Shown in pieces: positions 7,335-16,349 of a stretch of 64,000 bases of DNA. Under the pieces are notes generated by a model that saw only the letters and a list, made by a program, of their open reading frames with translations, was not told the DNA's origin and searched no databases. This DNA is from Marivivens sp. LCG002. Lineage in GTDB: Bacteria > Pseudomonadota > Alphaproteobacteria > Rhodobacterales > Rhodobacteraceae. The stretch spans positions 2,096,001 through 2,160,000 of the forward strand of contig NZ_CP127165.1 of assembly GCF_030264275.1 (NCBI RefSeq), in the 5' to 3' direction. The position numbers and the translations under genes are program-made. Within the stretch, counting starts at the first letter, position 1. Each line of letters starts with the position of its first letter.

Positions 7335-8819
7335 ATGTTTTCGAAATATAAGAAAAGCGCATCCGGCAAAGCCCCTTCCTCGGCTTCTGCTGCGATCCAC
7401 AAACTCCAGACCGCGCGCAGCTCCTCCGGCGGTTCATCCGCACCGGCAAGCCCTGTTTCTGTTGCTCCGTCCGAAGTGCGCAGCTTCAGAAAGCCGCAGC
7501 CGACAAAAGCCGCCGCGCCTGTCTCAGCGGATAAGGACAAAAAGCGCAAAGAGCGTCTTCAGGAAATCAAGCTTCAGGTGCACAAGGCCCTGCTCGAGAA
7601 CCTGAACCTCGCCGCTCTGGAAACCGCGACCGAAAACGATCTCAAGACCGAGATCAGCGCCATTTCTGGCGAGACGCTCGAAGAGCTCGGCATGGTGCTC
7701 AACCGCGAAGAGCGCTTGGCCCTGAACCAGGACCTCTATGACGAGGTCACGGGCCTTGGTCCTCTCGAAACTTTACTCAAGGACGACAGCGTCAACGATA
7801 TTCTGGTAAACGGCCCACAACAGATTTTCGTCGAACGCGCGGGTAAGCTCCAGCTCACCGATGTGACGTTCAAGGATGAAAAACACCTCTTGCGGATCAT
7901 CGACAAGATCGTGTCTGCCGTTGGCCGCCGCGTGGATGAATCCAATCCCTATGTGGACGCCCGTCTTTCTGACGGCTCGCGCTTCAACGCCATGGTCGGA
8001 CCGATTGCGATCGACGGCTCTCTCGTATCGATCCGTAAGTTCAAAAAGGAAAAGCTGGCCATTGACGATCTGGTCAAGTTCGGCGCTTTTACCGAAGAGA
8101 TGGCCGCCTACCTTCAGGCCGCAGTGGCAACCCGTCTCAACATCATCGTCTCGGGCGGCACGGGCTCGGGTAAAACGACGACCCTGAACGCTTTGTCTTC
8201 GTTTATCGACGACAGCGAGCGCATTCTGACGATCGAGGATACCGCAGAACTCCAGCTGCAACAGACCCACGTCGGCCGCATGGAATCCCGCCCCCCGAAC
8301 GTCGAAGGCAAAGGCGCCGTGACCCAGCGTGACTGTTTGCGTAACGCCCTTCGTATGCGCCCCGACCGTATCATCGTCGGGGAAACCCGCGGCGAAGAAG
8401 TGATCGACATGCTTCAGGCCATGAACACAGGCCACGACGGGTCCATGACCACGATCCACGCCAACTCTGCCCGAGATGGCGTGTCGCGTCTTGAAAACAT
8501 GATCGCAATGGCGGGGATCGAAATGCCGATCAAGGCCGTGCGCTCGCAGATCGCCTCGGCAGTGAACCTGATCGTGCAGGCCTCGCGTCTTCAGGACGGT
8601 TCACGCCGCATGGTGTCGATCACCGAAATCACCGGGATGGAAGGCGACGTCATCTCGATGCAGGAGATCTTCCGCTATCAGCGCGTCGGACTTACCCCCG
8701 ACAACAAGATCATCGGCCATTTCACCGCCACGGGCGTGCGTTCGCACTTCTCGGAGCGTTTCCGCCTGTGGGGCTATGACCTGCCGCCGCAAATCTTTGA
8801 ACCCTATGCCGCGGAGTAA
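7335..8819 (+). CDS. cpaF: Tad pilus secretion ATPase CpaF/TadA
   Basis: A 494-residue hexameric motor ATPase of the type II/IV secretion family that powers Flp pilus assembly and possibly retraction. The N-terminal ~65 residues are Ser/Ala/Pro-rich and likely disordered. The core has Walker [10 protein letters not shown] (274-282), the Asp box [10 protein letters not shown] (297-306), Walker B around [14 protein letters not shown] (342-355) and the His box TTIHANS (372-378), all intact. It sits between cpaE and tadB, seven bases from tadB. Confidence 0.96.
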   Translation: MFSKYKKSASGKAPSSASAAIHKLQTARSSSGGSSAPASPVSVAPSEVRSFRKPQPTKAAAPVSADKDKKRKERLQEIKLQVHKALLENLNLAALETATENDLKTEISAISGETLEELGMVLNREERLALNQDLYDEVTGLGPLETLLKDDSVNDILVNGPQQIFVERAGKLQLTDVTFKDEKHLLRIIDKIVSAVGRRVDESNPYVDARLSDGSRFNAMVGPIAIDGSLVSIRKFKKEKLAIDDLVKFGAFTEEMAAYLQAAVATRLNIIVSGGTGSGKTTTLNALSSFIDDSERILTIEDTAELQLQQTHVGRMESRPPNVEGKGAVTQRDCLRNALRMRPDRIIVGETRGEEVIDMLQAMNTGHDGSMTTIHANSARDGVSRLENMIAMAGIEMPIKAVRSQIASAVNLIVQASRLQDGSRRMVSITEITGMEGDVISMQEIFRYQRVGLTPDNKIIGHFTATGVRSHFSERFRLWGYDLPPQIFEPYAAE

Positions 8820-8825
8820 CGCCAG

Positions 8826-9794
8826 ATGACCCTTTCAGCAGAACCGATTATCTATGGTTTGATCTTTATCGCGGTGCTTCTCGTGGTCGAGGGCATCTAT
8901 CTGACGATCTTCGGTAAATCCATTTCGCTCAACAGCCGCGTCAATCGGCGCCTCGAGCTTATGGAAAAAGGCGGCGGCCGCGAACAGGTGCTTGAACAAC
9001 TCCGCAAGGAGATGACGCAGCACCTCAGAAGCCAGCAAATTCCGCTGTATTCGCTTCTCGCATCCAAGGCACAAAAGGCGAATATCGCCTTTTCTCCCTC
9101 GCAACTCATCCTGATCATGGTCGTGCTCGGGGCCGGTGCCTTTATGGCGCTGACCGTCGGCACCACCGCGTCTCTGCCGGTGCGCGCCGTTGTTGCCGTC
9201 GGGATGGGGGTCGGCGGGGTCTATATGTGGATCGCGAAAAAGGCGAAAAAGCGTATGGACATGATCGAGGAACAGCTTCCCGATGCGGTCGAACTTATGG
9301 TGCGCTCGCTGCGCGTGGGGCACCCGATAAGCTCTGCCATCGGGATCGTCGCGAAAGAGGCGCCCGATCCGCTCGGCACCGAAATGGGCGTCATCGCCGA
9401 CGAGACCGCCTATGGGCGCGATATGGGCGAAGCACTCAAACAAATGGCCGACCGCATCGATATGCAGGATTTGCGCTTTCTTGCGATGGCCGTCACGATC
9501 CAGCAGCAGTCGGGCGGTAACCTTGCCGAAATCCTCGACGGACTGTCCAAAGTGATCCGTGCCCGTTTCAAGCTCTTTCGCCGCGTTCGGGCCATCACGG
9601 CCGAAGCGAAATGGTCGGGCATGTTTCTTTCGGTCTTTCCACTTGTCGCCTTGGTCGGGATCAACCTTGCCCAGCCCGACTACTATGCGGACGTTCAGGA
9701 TACGCCCGTGTTCATCCCCGCTTGTATTGTGGTTGCGGCCTTTCTCGGCCTGAACCTCTTTGTCATGCGCACTCTCGTTAACATCAAGGTCTGA
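8826..9794 (+). CDS. tadB: Tad inner-membrane platform protein TadB
   Basis: A 322-residue inner-membrane protein of the GspF/type II secretion F family. Hydrophobic helices occur near residues 8-28, 95-120 and 125-140, with two more at the C-terminus (about 262-282 and 295-315). The cytoplasmic domain contains the family-type stretch LPDAVELMVRSLRVGHPI. With TadC it forms the membrane platform that CpaF turns. It is translationally close to cpaF and tadC (spacings 6 and 8 bases). Confidence 0.93.
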   Translation: MTLSAEPIIYGLIFIAVLLVVEGIYLTIFGKSISLNSRVNRRLELMEKGGGREQVLEQLRKEMTQHLRSQQIPLYSLLASKAQKANIAFSPSQLILIMVVLGAGAFMALTVGTTASLPVRAVVAVGMGVGGVYMWIAKKAKKRMDMIEEQLPDAVELMVRSLRVGHPISSAIGIVAKEAPDPLGTEMGVIADETAYGRDMGEALKQMADRIDMQDLRFLAMAVTIQQQSGGNLAEILDGLSKVIRARFKLFRRVRAITAEAKWSGMFLSVFPLVALVGINLAQPDYYADVQDTPVFIPACIVVAAFLGLNLFVMRTLVNIKV

Positions 9795-9802
9795 GGCGGA
9801 AA

Positions 9803-10795
9803 ATGGCGATTGTAGAACAAATCCAACAGATGCTCGTCGACCTTCTCGGGCCGTTCGGCCCCTTGATCCTTGTCGGCTTTCTCGGGCTGACGCTCGTGCT
9901 CTTGACGCTGCCGATCATGCTCAAGAAAGAGGAAGACCCGCTTGAAAAGCTCAAGACGGGCGGACGCATCAAAGTCAAAGAAGACGCGAGCGTTCCGGCC
10001 GCCAAGCTTCGACAGGTCCAGAAGAAGGACAAACTCGAGAAATACTCGAACTTTCTCGAACCCCAGAACCAAGAGGACTATTCGGCCGTCAAGCTCAAGC
10101 TGTTGCAGGCAGGATATACCTCCAAGAACTCGGTTCGGATGTATCACTTCGCGCAGTTCGCGCTCGGGATCTTGGGTCTTATGGTCGGGCTGCTCTATGC
10201 CTTTGGCGTTGCCGATTTTTCGGAACTCACGACCCAAGACCGCGCGATGTATATCATCGGTCCGGGCGTCGGCGGCTATATGTTCCCCAAATATTGGGTC
10301 ACGCGCCGTCAAGCGAGCCGTCAGGAAGAAATCGTCAACGGGTTTCCCGACAGTCTTGATATGATGCTCGTCTGTATCGAAGCGGGCCAGTCGCTCGATC
10401 AGTCGATCATCCGCGTGTCGAAAGAAATGCGCAGCGGCTTTCCCGCCCTCGCCCATGAATTCGAAATCGTCAGCTACGAGATGAAAGCAGGCAAAGACAA
10501 GATGGCGGTGTTCAAGGACATGGCCGAGCGCTGCGGTGTTCCCGACATCGCGTCTTTTGTGACCGTTCTCATCCAGTCGCAACAGTTCGGCACATCGATT
10601 GCCGACGCGCTCAAGGTCTATTCGAGCGAAATGCGTGACAAACGCGTGATGCGCGCCGAAGAAAAGGCGAATACCCTGCCGACCAAGATGACTCTTGCGA
10701 CGATGCTGTTGACGGTGCCGCCGCTTCTGATCATTCTGATCGGACCCTCGATCTATGACATCATGACGAGCTTCGGGGGCGCAAACAGTCTGTAG
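9803..10795 (+). CDS. tadC: Tad inner-membrane platform protein TadC
   Basis: A 330-residue paralogue of TadB with the same type II secretion F architecture: an N-terminal membrane helix at about 18-38, a cytoplasmic segment rich in Lys/Glu, a helix pair at about 112-155, the F-domain with FPDSLDMMLVCIEAGQSL, and a final helix at about 293-315. It is expected to heterodimerise with TadB. The downstream lipoprotein gene starts four bases after its stop. Confidence 0.93.
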   Translation: MAIVEQIQQMLVDLLGPFGPLILVGFLGLTLVLLTLPIMLKKEEDPLEKLKTGGRIKVKEDASVPAAKLRQVQKKDKLEKYSNFLEPQNQEDYSAVKLKLLQAGYTSKNSVRMYHFAQFALGILGLMVGLLYAFGVADFSELTTQDRAMYIIGPGVGGYMFPKYWVTRRQASRQEEIVNGFPDSLDMMLVCIEAGQSLDQSIIRVSKEMRSGFPALAHEFEIVSYEMKAGKDKMAVFKDMAERCGVPDIASFVTVLIQSQQFGTSIADALKVYSSEMRDKRVMRAEEKANTLPTKMTLATMLLTVPPLLIILIGPSIYDIMTSFGGANSL

Positions 10796-10799
10796 GGCG

Positions 10800-11357
10800 A
10801 TGACGATTTTTCGAACAAACGTTTTACTTTTGTGTCTCATGTTGGCCGCCTGCACCACGGGCGGCCTCAATTCATCTGACGGCGTATTCGCGCCCGGGGT
10901 TGCGGGAAAATCCGACATCGACGGTCTCTCGGTCGGACACCGCCTTATGGCGGCGGGCGAATACGAACTAGCGCTCAGGGCCTATACTCGCGCCGCCGCG
11001 CAACAGGGTTTGAACATCGACACGCTATCCGCGCTCGGTTCGGCCAACCTCAAGCTTGGTCGTTTGAACCAAGCCGAGGATCTGTTGCGACGCGCCGTCG
11101 AGGAAGACCCCGACTTTGCATCCGCGTGGAACAACTTGGGGGTGGTCCTCATGGAACGCGGTGAAATCGCAGAAGCCTCCGAGGTCTTCCGTCGCGCATA
11201 TGCCACGGACAACGGCAATTCCGACGAAATCCGCGACAACCTGCGCTTGGCACTCGCAAAACTGGATAATCCCCTGTATTCTGCACCTCAAGAGAATGAA
11301 GAATTCCGGCTGGTGCGCCGTGGATCAAGCGAAACGGTCCTTTTGACGACGCACTAG
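10800..11357 (+). CDS. tadD: TadD-like TPR lipoprotein
   Basis: A 185-residue lipoprotein: signal peptide with lipobox LAAC (Cys18) followed by tetratricopeptide repeats across about 45-155 (for example AWNNLGVVLMERGEIAEASE). TadD-type proteins are outer-membrane-directed TPR factors needed for secretin assembly, analogous to PilF/PilW pilotins. It belongs to the same operon as tadC. The C-terminal 30 residues lack repeats. Confidence 0.85.
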   Translation: MTIFRTNVLLLCLMLAACTTGGLNSSDGVFAPGVAGKSDIDGLSVGHRLMAAGEYELALRAYTRAAAQQGLNIDTLSALGSANLKLGRLNQAEDLLRRAVEEDPDFASAWNNLGVVLMERGEIAEASEVFRRAYATDNGNSDEIRDNLRLALAKLDNPLYSAPQENEEFRLVRRGSSETVLLTTH

Positions 11358-11383
11358 CACAAGAGCAGTAGAGGACGCAGGCG

Positions 11384-12241
11384 ATGCGCCAAACCCTTGT
11401 GATTGCAACCGCTTTTGCGGCTGCGCTTGTCGTGAGCGGATGCCAGAAATCTGGTGACGCAGAAGTTGCGCGCGCTTTGCGCGATGTGAACGTTGTTGAC
11501 GAAACCAACCTCAATGACGTGATGCTTTCGGTCGCTGATCCGGACGAGGCGGTTTCCTATTTTGCACGCGCTTCGGCCAACGATCCGGGCCGTATCGATC
11601 TGATGCGGGGTCTGGCGGCGTCTCTGACACGGGCCTCGCGGGCCACCGAGGCTCTCGTCGCGTGGAAGGACGTTGTCGCCCATCCTGAGGCGACCAATGA
11701 TGATCGCGTGGACCTTGCAGGGGCCTATATCCGCGCAAATGATTGGGAAAATGCCCAAGCTACTCTGAATTCGGTTCCACCGACCCACGAAACCTTTGAG
11801 CGTTACCGGCTCGAGGCCATGGTCGCGGACAGCAACAGCGACTGGAAACGCGCCGACACGTTCTATGAAACGGCTGTGGGGCTCACCACCAAGCCCGCAG
11901 GCGTTCTGAACAACTGGGGCTTTTCCAAATTGACCCGTGGCGCCTATGTCGAAGCAGAGCGTCTCTTCGGCGATGCGGTGCGTCAGGACAGCTCTCTCTT
12001 TACCGCCAAGAACAACCTTGTCCTCGCGCGCGGTGCGCAACGCAACTATGATCTTCCTGTTGTGCCCATGTCCCAGACGGAGCGTGCGCAACTGTTGCAC
12101 ACCCTTGCCCTCACAGCCGTCAAGCAAGGCGACGTGACAACCGCCAAGGGCCTCTTGCGCGAAGCCATCGACACCCACCCGCAGCATTTCGAAGCGGCGG
12201 CACGCTCGCTTCGTGCACTTGAAGACAATGTAAGCAACTGA
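11384..12241 (+). CDS. second Tad-locus TPR lipoprotein
   Basis: A 285-residue protein with signal peptide and lipobox VSGC (Cys20), then degenerate tetratricopeptide repeats over most of its length. A GAGG-type ribosome site precedes the ATG. Its stop overlaps the cpaA start by one base, so the two are translationally coupled. Together with the preceding TadD it gives the locus two TPR lipoproteins; this one may scaffold the periplasmic machine. The exact partner is unknown. Confidence 0.82.
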   Translation: MRQTLVIATAFAAALVVSGCQKSGDAEVARALRDVNVVDETNLNDVMLSVADPDEAVSYFARASANDPGRIDLMRGLAASLTRASRATEALVAWKDVVAHPEATNDDRVDLAGAYIRANDWENAQATLNSVPPTHETFERYRLEAMVADSNSDWKRADTFYETAVGLTTKPAGVLNNWGFSKLTRGAYVEAERLFGDAVRQDSSLFTAKNNLVLARGAQRNYDLPVVPMSQTERAQLLHTLALTAVKQGDVTTAKGLLREAIDTHPQHFEAAARSLRALEDNVSN

Positions 12242-12738
12242 TGACGCATCTGACATTGACGCAATCGTTAGTCTTTTTGCCTTTTGCTTTGGTGATCGGC
12301 ATCTATGTGGCGTGGCGTGACTTGAGCTCGATGAAGATCCCGAATGTCTCGGTCTATGCCTTGTTCACAGTCTTTGTCGTTCTGGGGCCTTTTGTGATGC
12401 CGCTCGAAACCTATGGGATCCGCTGGGCCCAAGGTCTTGGCATGTTGGTGGTCGGTATGATCCTCAATGCCGCAGGCGCCATGGGCGCGGGGGATTCTAA
12501 GTTCATCGCTGCGGCCGCCCCGTTTGTGGCTGCTTCGGATGCCGTCCTTGTCCTGTTTATTTTTTGCGGAGCGCTCCTCGCGGCCTTTGCGGCGCATCGC
12601 CTTGCCCGGATGTCGCCCCTTCGGGCAATGGTCCCGCACTGGCAAAGCTGGGAAACGGGACGACGTTTTCCAATGGGGTTTCCGCTGAGTGCGGCACTGG
12701 CCTATTATCTGGCGCTTCCCCTTTTCGAAGTCCTCTGA
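12241..12738 (+). CDS. cpaA: prepilin peptidase CpaA/TadV (A24 family)
   Basis: A 165-residue polytopic aspartic peptidase that removes the Flp prepilin leader. The two catalytic aspartates are visible: Asp27 in WRDLSSMKIPN and Asp85 in GAGDSK, the A24 GxGD signature. It has about four to five membrane helices and lacks the N-terminal methylase domain of PilD, as expected of the short CpaA/TadV type. It is the last gene of the main Tad operon, unlike loci where cpaA follows the pilin directly. Confidence 0.93.
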   Translation: MTHLTLTQSLVFLPFALVIGIYVAWRDLSSMKIPNVSVYALFTVFVVLGPFVMPLETYGIRWAQGLGMLVVGMILNAAGAMGAGDSKFIAAAAPFVAASDAVLVLFIFCGALLAAFAAHRLARMSPLRAMVPHWQSWETGRRFPMGFPLSAALAYYLALPLFEVL

Positions 12739-12748
12739 ATGCCAAGCG

Positions 12749-12776
12749 AATGCCCATCTAAAGTGGGCATTTTTTC
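12749..12776 (+). terminator. intrinsic terminator ending the Tad operon
   Basis: An 8-bp perfect stem (12749-12756 with 12764-12771) with a 7-base loop followed by a T-run to 12775. It starts 11 bases after cpaA and separates the operon from the AAA+ ATPase gene. Confidence 0.88.
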
Positions 12777-12787
12777 ATTCTTTCGCC

Positions 12788-14146
12788 ATGATTACCCGCG
12801 AGAACGGAAACAATACTCTTATTGATCCCGGTCTTCGCCCCATGAATATGCAAGCTTCCACAATTATGGCACCGCCAGCCCCTCGCACGATCGAGGCGAT
12901 GGGGCTTCCGATCGTTATGATGCGGGACATATTGATCAAGACGATCTTTCGACAGAACCTCTCGACGGTGCGCCAGATTGCTCAGGCGCTTTGCGTGACG
13001 GTGCCTGTGGCGCAATCGCTTGTCGATCTGGCACGCGGACAGCTTTTGCTCGAGGCCAATGGTCTCGTCGGGGGCGAGAATTCGGACATGAATTACCAGC
13101 TGACCGATACGGGCCGCGCCCGTGCGCTCGATGCGCTCGGGCAGTCCGAATATTACGGCGCGATGCCTGTGCCGATGGATGACTATGCCGCGCAGGTCAA
13201 ACGCCAATCGATCCGCAATATCCAGGTCACCCGCAAGCAACTGACCGAAGCCATGGGGCATCTCATTCTCCCCGACAGTTTGATCGACAACCTCGGGCCT
13301 GCGGTATCAGCAGGGCGTTCGATTCTGATGTATGGGCCACCGGGTAACGGGAAATCCTCGATCTCGAACGGTATCCGCGACGCGCTCGGCGATATGATCT
13401 ATGTCCCTCGCGCTATCGAATATTCGGGTCAAGTCATCACGGTCTATGATCCGATCGTGCATACAGCCGTCGGTCAGACCGATGAGAATCCCAACGCTCT
13501 TCGCCGCACATTGCAGCACGACCAACGCTATGTGAAATGCACAAGACCGACAGTTGTAACGGGGGGCGAACTTGGGCTTGAAATGCTCGATCTTGTTTAT
13601 AACCCCATTGCGCGGACCTATACCGCCCCGCTCCAGATGAAATCGGCGGGCGGAATTTTCATCATCGACGACCTTGGTCGTCAGGAAGAACCGCCGCAAA
13701 AAATAGTCAACCGCTGGATCGTTCCGCTTGAAGAAGGGCGCGACATCCTTGCGCTTCAATCAGGCGAGAAATTCGAAACGCCCTTCGATACATTGGTGAT
13801 CTTTTCAACGAACTTTCACCCGAACGAGATTTTCGACCAAGCGGCACTGCGCCGTATCTTTTTCAAGATCAAGATCGACGGACCGAGCAAAGAGAATTTC
13901 CTGAAAATCTTTGCGCTTGTGGCGCGGAAAAAGCGCGTGCCTCTGGACGAGCAATCGCTCATCTACCTTCTCAAGCACAAATACCCGACGATCAACAACA
14001 CCTATGCCAACTATCAGCCTGTGTTCTTGCTCGACCAGATCATTGCGATCTGCGAGTTCGAGGGGATCCCCTATCAGATGACGCCCGAACTCATCGATCA
14101 GGCTTGGGGGAATATGTTCCTCCAGACGGAAAACATCGTTCGCTAA
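12788..14146 (+). CDS. AAA+ ATPase with N-terminal winged-helix-like region, beside Tad locus
   Basis: A 452-residue cytoplasmic ATPase. Residues 40-120 look like a small helical DNA- or protein-binding module. The AAA core has Walker A GPPGNGKSS (183-191), Walker B GGIFIIDDLGRQE (288-300) and a sensor-type VIFSTN. The ATG at 12788 starts after the Tad terminator; an in-frame ATG at 12842 is an alternative, as neither has a clear ribosome site. The position just after the Tad operon suggests a link to pilus assembly or regulation, but function is unknown to me. Confidence 0.75.
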   Translation: MITRENGNNTLIDPGLRPMNMQASTIMAPPAPRTIEAMGLPIVMMRDILIKTIFRQNLSTVRQIAQALCVTVPVAQSLVDLARGQLLLEANGLVGGENSDMNYQLTDTGRARALDALGQSEYYGAMPVPMDDYAAQVKRQSIRNIQVTRKQLTEAMGHLILPDSLIDNLGPAVSAGRSILMYGPPGNGKSSISNGIRDALGDMIYVPRAIEYSGQVITVYDPIVHTAVGQTDENPNALRRTLQHDQRYVKCTRPTVVTGGELGLEMLDLVYNPIARTYTAPLQMKSAGGIFIIDDLGRQEEPPQKIVNRWIVPLEEGRDILALQSGEKFETPFDTLVIFSTNFHPNEIFDQAALRRIFFKIKIDGPSKENFLKIFALVARKKRVPLDEQSLIYLLKHKYPTINNTYANYQPVFLLDQIIAICEFEGIPYQMTPELIDQAWGNMFLQTENIVR

Positions 14147-14152
14147 GAAAAA

Positions 14153-14175
14153 GCCCCGCGCTAGGCGGGGCAGTT
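14153..14175. terminator. bidirectional terminator between ATPase and cytochrome b561
   Basis: A 7-bp GC-rich stem (14153-14159 with 14165-14171) and 5-base loop between two convergent genes. An A-rich stretch lies on its left (T-run for the minus strand) and a short T-rich tract on its right. Confidence 0.8.
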
Positions 14176-14184
14176 TCCTTTTGG

Positions 14185-14664
14185 TCAGCGCATCCGCTGC
14201 ATCAATCCATCTTTGAGGATGAATTGGTGATAGACCGCGGCGACGATGTGCACACCGACAAGAGCTAGACCTAGGGTGAACATCACCTCGTGGACCTCGC
14301 TTGCGTCGCGCACGCCGCCGAACCACGCCATAGCGCCGCTTAGCGGAACAAGGATCATCACGCCGTAAAGCGCCAGATGGGCAATCTTGGCCGAAAGATC
14401 GACAAGCTTGTTGCCTGTTTCAACCGGTTGGGGCGCACCTTTGAGAAGCCGCGTAACGATCCGAACCGCAACCAGTCCGAGGAGGAGCACTCCGACCCAC
14501 ACATGCACCGCTGCGCCCACGCTCATAGCAGGTTCGCCTGTGCGCACCAAAGCACGCCAAGCATCTTTCATTCCCTCGTGCGAGACGAAACTGACGAAAA
14601 ACAACAGGGCCATGCCCCAATGGAGCGCGATCTGGGGCTTTGAATATTTTGCAGGCGACGACAT
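14185..14664 (-). CDS. cytochrome b561 family protein
   Basis: A 159-residue di-haem membrane protein with four hydrophobic helices; His residues in ALHWGMALL, VHVWVGVLLL, AHLALYGVM and VGVHIVAAVYHQF are in the positions expected of haem ligands. These proteins pass electrons between quinol and periplasmic acceptors or superoxide. The ATG at 14664 is chosen because AAAGGG lies at the right distance; a GTG five codons upstream is weaker. Single-gene unit; the substrate partner is not evident. Confidence 0.85.
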   Translation of the reverse strand: MSSPAKYSKPQIALHWGMALLFFVSFVSHEGMKDAWRALVRTGEPAMSVGAAVHVWVGVLLLGLVAVRIVTRLLKGAPQPVETGNKLVDLSAKIAHLALYGVMILVPLSGAMAWFGGVRDASEVHEVMFTLGLALVGVHIVAAVYHQFILKDGLMQRMR

Positions 14665-14768
14665 GAACAACCCTTTCACATTTCCGTATCTGCCTCATGA
14701 TACGCGACCTGCACGCGTTTCCGTCGCACAAATTGGGCGGTTGCGGCGATTATTTGTCGATGCAGCTT

Positions 14769-14993
14769 CTAATGCACCGTCATGGGGGTAAGCTGATGCT
14801 GTCGCGCCAGCGCAAAGGCCAATGCCCGATCCGCCACAAGCGCGATCTGCACACCTTCGGAGTTATGCACCGAGAAAAGCTCCTTGAGATCGCCTGCCTG
14901 CTCGCGCACTTCGGGGGGCAGGTCCGAGACCTCTACAGGTTTCACATAGACGATTTTGTCGTTCAGAATTGGAAGCGCAAAACGGGAGTTCAT
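14769..14993 (-). CDS. DUF1150 family protein
   Basis: A 74-residue protein of the DUF1150 family, known mainly from alphaproteobacteria and commonly found next to Hsp20 genes. The start overlaps the hsp20 stop in an ATGA arrangement, so translation is coupled and both should be heat-induced. No catalytic motif or membrane segment is visible. The function is unknown; a co-chaperone or accessory role is an inference from the operon alone. Confidence 0.8.
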   Translation of the reverse strand: MNSRFALPILNDKIVYVKPVEVSDLPPEVREQAGDLKELFSVHNSEGVQIALVADRALAFALARQHQLTPMTVH

Positions 14994-15409
14994 TTGCCGG
15001 TCCTCCTTATCTTGATGGTTTGGACAACGCTTTCGGGCACTTTGCGAGTGAGATCGACGTGCAAGAGACCGTTTTCCATGACCGCCTCGCCCACATCGAC
15101 GCCATCTGCCAGAATGAAAGAGCGTTGGAACTGACGTGCCGCAATCCCGCGGTGCAGGAAAATCCGGCCTTCGCTATCGTCGGCCTGACGGCCACGGATA
15201 ACGAGCGAATTGTCTTCGACCGTGATGGCAAGATCGTCTTCGGAAAACCCTGCCACGGCAAGGGTGATGCGATAGGAATTCTGCGAGGTTTGTTCGATGT
15301 TATAAGGCGGATAGCCTTCGTTGCCGGTCTTTGCCGTGCGCTCCACCAGCCGTTCCAGCTGTTCGAAGCCCAAGAGATAGGGGTGAGTCCCCAAGGTAAG
15401 TTTGGTCAT
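14990..15409 (-). CDS. small heat-shock protein Hsp20 (IbpA type)
   Basis: A 139-residue alpha-crystallin-type holdase that keeps unfolding proteins soluble. The crystallin domain covers about 35-125 with GFSEDDLAITVEDN and the strand LVIRGRQ; the short C-terminal tail follows LTRKVPE. A rpoH-like promoter is visible 64 bases upstream of the ATG, consistent with heat induction. It is cotranscribed with the DUF1150 gene. Confidence 0.93.
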   Translation of the reverse strand: MTKLTLGTHPYLLGFEQLERLVERTAKTGNEGYPPYNIEQTSQNSYRITLAVAGFSEDDLAITVEDNSLVIRGRQADDSEGRIFLHRGIAARQFQRSFILADGVDVGEAVMENGLLHVDLTRKVPESVVQTIKIRRTGK

Positions 15410-15472
15410 CGGCCACGTCCTTAATCAAGCGACAGTCCACATCGGCCCCGAAATCGGCGGCCATTGATCGAA

Positions 15473-15504
15473 ATATGGGGAGATTTTTCCGCAGCCGCAA
15501 GGGG
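15473..15504 (-). promoter_or_regulatory. sigma-32 (RpoH)-type promoter of hsp20
   Basis: On the minus strand the sequence reads CCCCTTGCGG, 14 bases, then CCCCATAT. This matches the enterobacterial RpoH pattern CTTGAAA then CCCCATnT with allowed spacing. The -10 element ends 63 bases before the hsp20 ATG, leaving a leader of roughly 55 bases. Confidence 0.75.
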
Positions 15505-15568
15505 CGGGGCTAGCGCAAAGCAATCAAAAGACTTATTCTGATAGAGTGATTTCCGAACGAGAGTTCAA

Positions 15569-15787
15569 ATGAATAAATCAGCCAAAATGGATCAGATTGA
15601 CGTGCTTCGCATCAAAGTCGAAGTTCTCAAGCGTGAGCACCGTGATCTGGACCAAGCGATTCACGCTTTGGAAGAGCGTGCGTCCGCAGATATGCTGACA
15701 TTGCGACGCCTCAAAAAGCAAAAGCTCGCGCTCAAGGACCAGATCGCGCAGCTCGAAGATCGCATTTTCCCCGATATCATCGCCTGA
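15569..15787 (+). CDS. DUF465 (YdcH-like) protein
   Basis: A 72-residue, highly charged alpha-helical protein of the DUF465 family, with the typical [19 protein letters not shown] start and the [15 protein letters not shown] second helix; together they form a helical hairpin or coiled coil. The function is not established. It lies 73 bases ahead of purE and may be cotranscribed with it. Confidence 0.85.
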   Translation: MNKSAKMDQIDVLRIKVEVLKREHRDLDQAIHALEERASADMLTLRRLKKQKLALKDQIAQLEDRIFPDIIA

Positions 15788-15860
15788 TACGCCCAAGGGC
15801 AATTGCACACTCCTTCTACGTGGGTATAGTGCCGCTTCCTGTGATCTAGGGGGAATTCAG

Positions 15861-16349
15861 ATGTCCAAGACCCAAGTCGGCATCATCATGGGGAGCCAGT
15901 CCGATTGGCCCACGATGAAGCTTGCCGCCGATATTCTCGACGAACTCGGCATTTCGTATGAAGCCAAGATCGTTTCGGCCCATCGCACGCCCGACCGTCT
16001 TTGGACCTATGGCAAAGAGGCCGCCGGCCGTGGCCTTCAGGTGATCATCGCAGGAGCAGGCGGCGCGGCACATCTTCCGGGCATGATGGCGTCCAAGACC
16101 CGCGTGCCTGTGATCGGCGTTCCCGTGCAGACCAAGGCGCTTTCGGGCGTCGACAGCCTCTATTCCATTGTCCAGATGCCCAAAGGCTTCCCCGTGGCGA
16201 CCATGGCCATCGGTGCCGCCGGTGCGTCGAACGCAGGCCTGATGGCCGCTGGTATCCTTGCGCTTCAAGATCCCGCACTTGCAGAACGCCTTGATGCGTG
16301 GCGCGAAGCGCTTTCCGCTTCCATCCCCGATGAGCCCGTCAATGAGTAA
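15861..16349 (+). CDS. purE: N5-carboxyaminoimidazole ribonucleotide mutase PurE
   Basis: A 162-residue class I PurE, converting N5-CAIR to CAIR in purine synthesis. The signature GSQSDWPTM near the N-terminus, SAHRTPDRL, and the glycine-rich [11 protein letters not shown] are all present. AGGGGGAATTC gives a strong ribosome site. The stop overlaps the purK start (ATGAGTAA), so PurE and its substrate-making partner PurK are translationally coupled. Confidence 0.97.
   Translation: MSKTQVGIIMGSQSDWPTMKLAADILDELGISYEAKIVSAHRTPDRLWTYGKEAAGRGLQVIIAGAGGAAHLPGMMASKTRVPVIGVPVQTKALSGVDSLYSIVQMPKGFPVATMAIGAAGASNAGLMAAGILALQDPALAERLDAWREALSASIPDEPVNE

Noticed and set aside
12689-12787. An upstream start for the AAA+ ATPase, overlapping cpaA
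   Set aside because: It would run through the cpaA end and the Tad terminator, and the extra residues look like out-of-frame translation.
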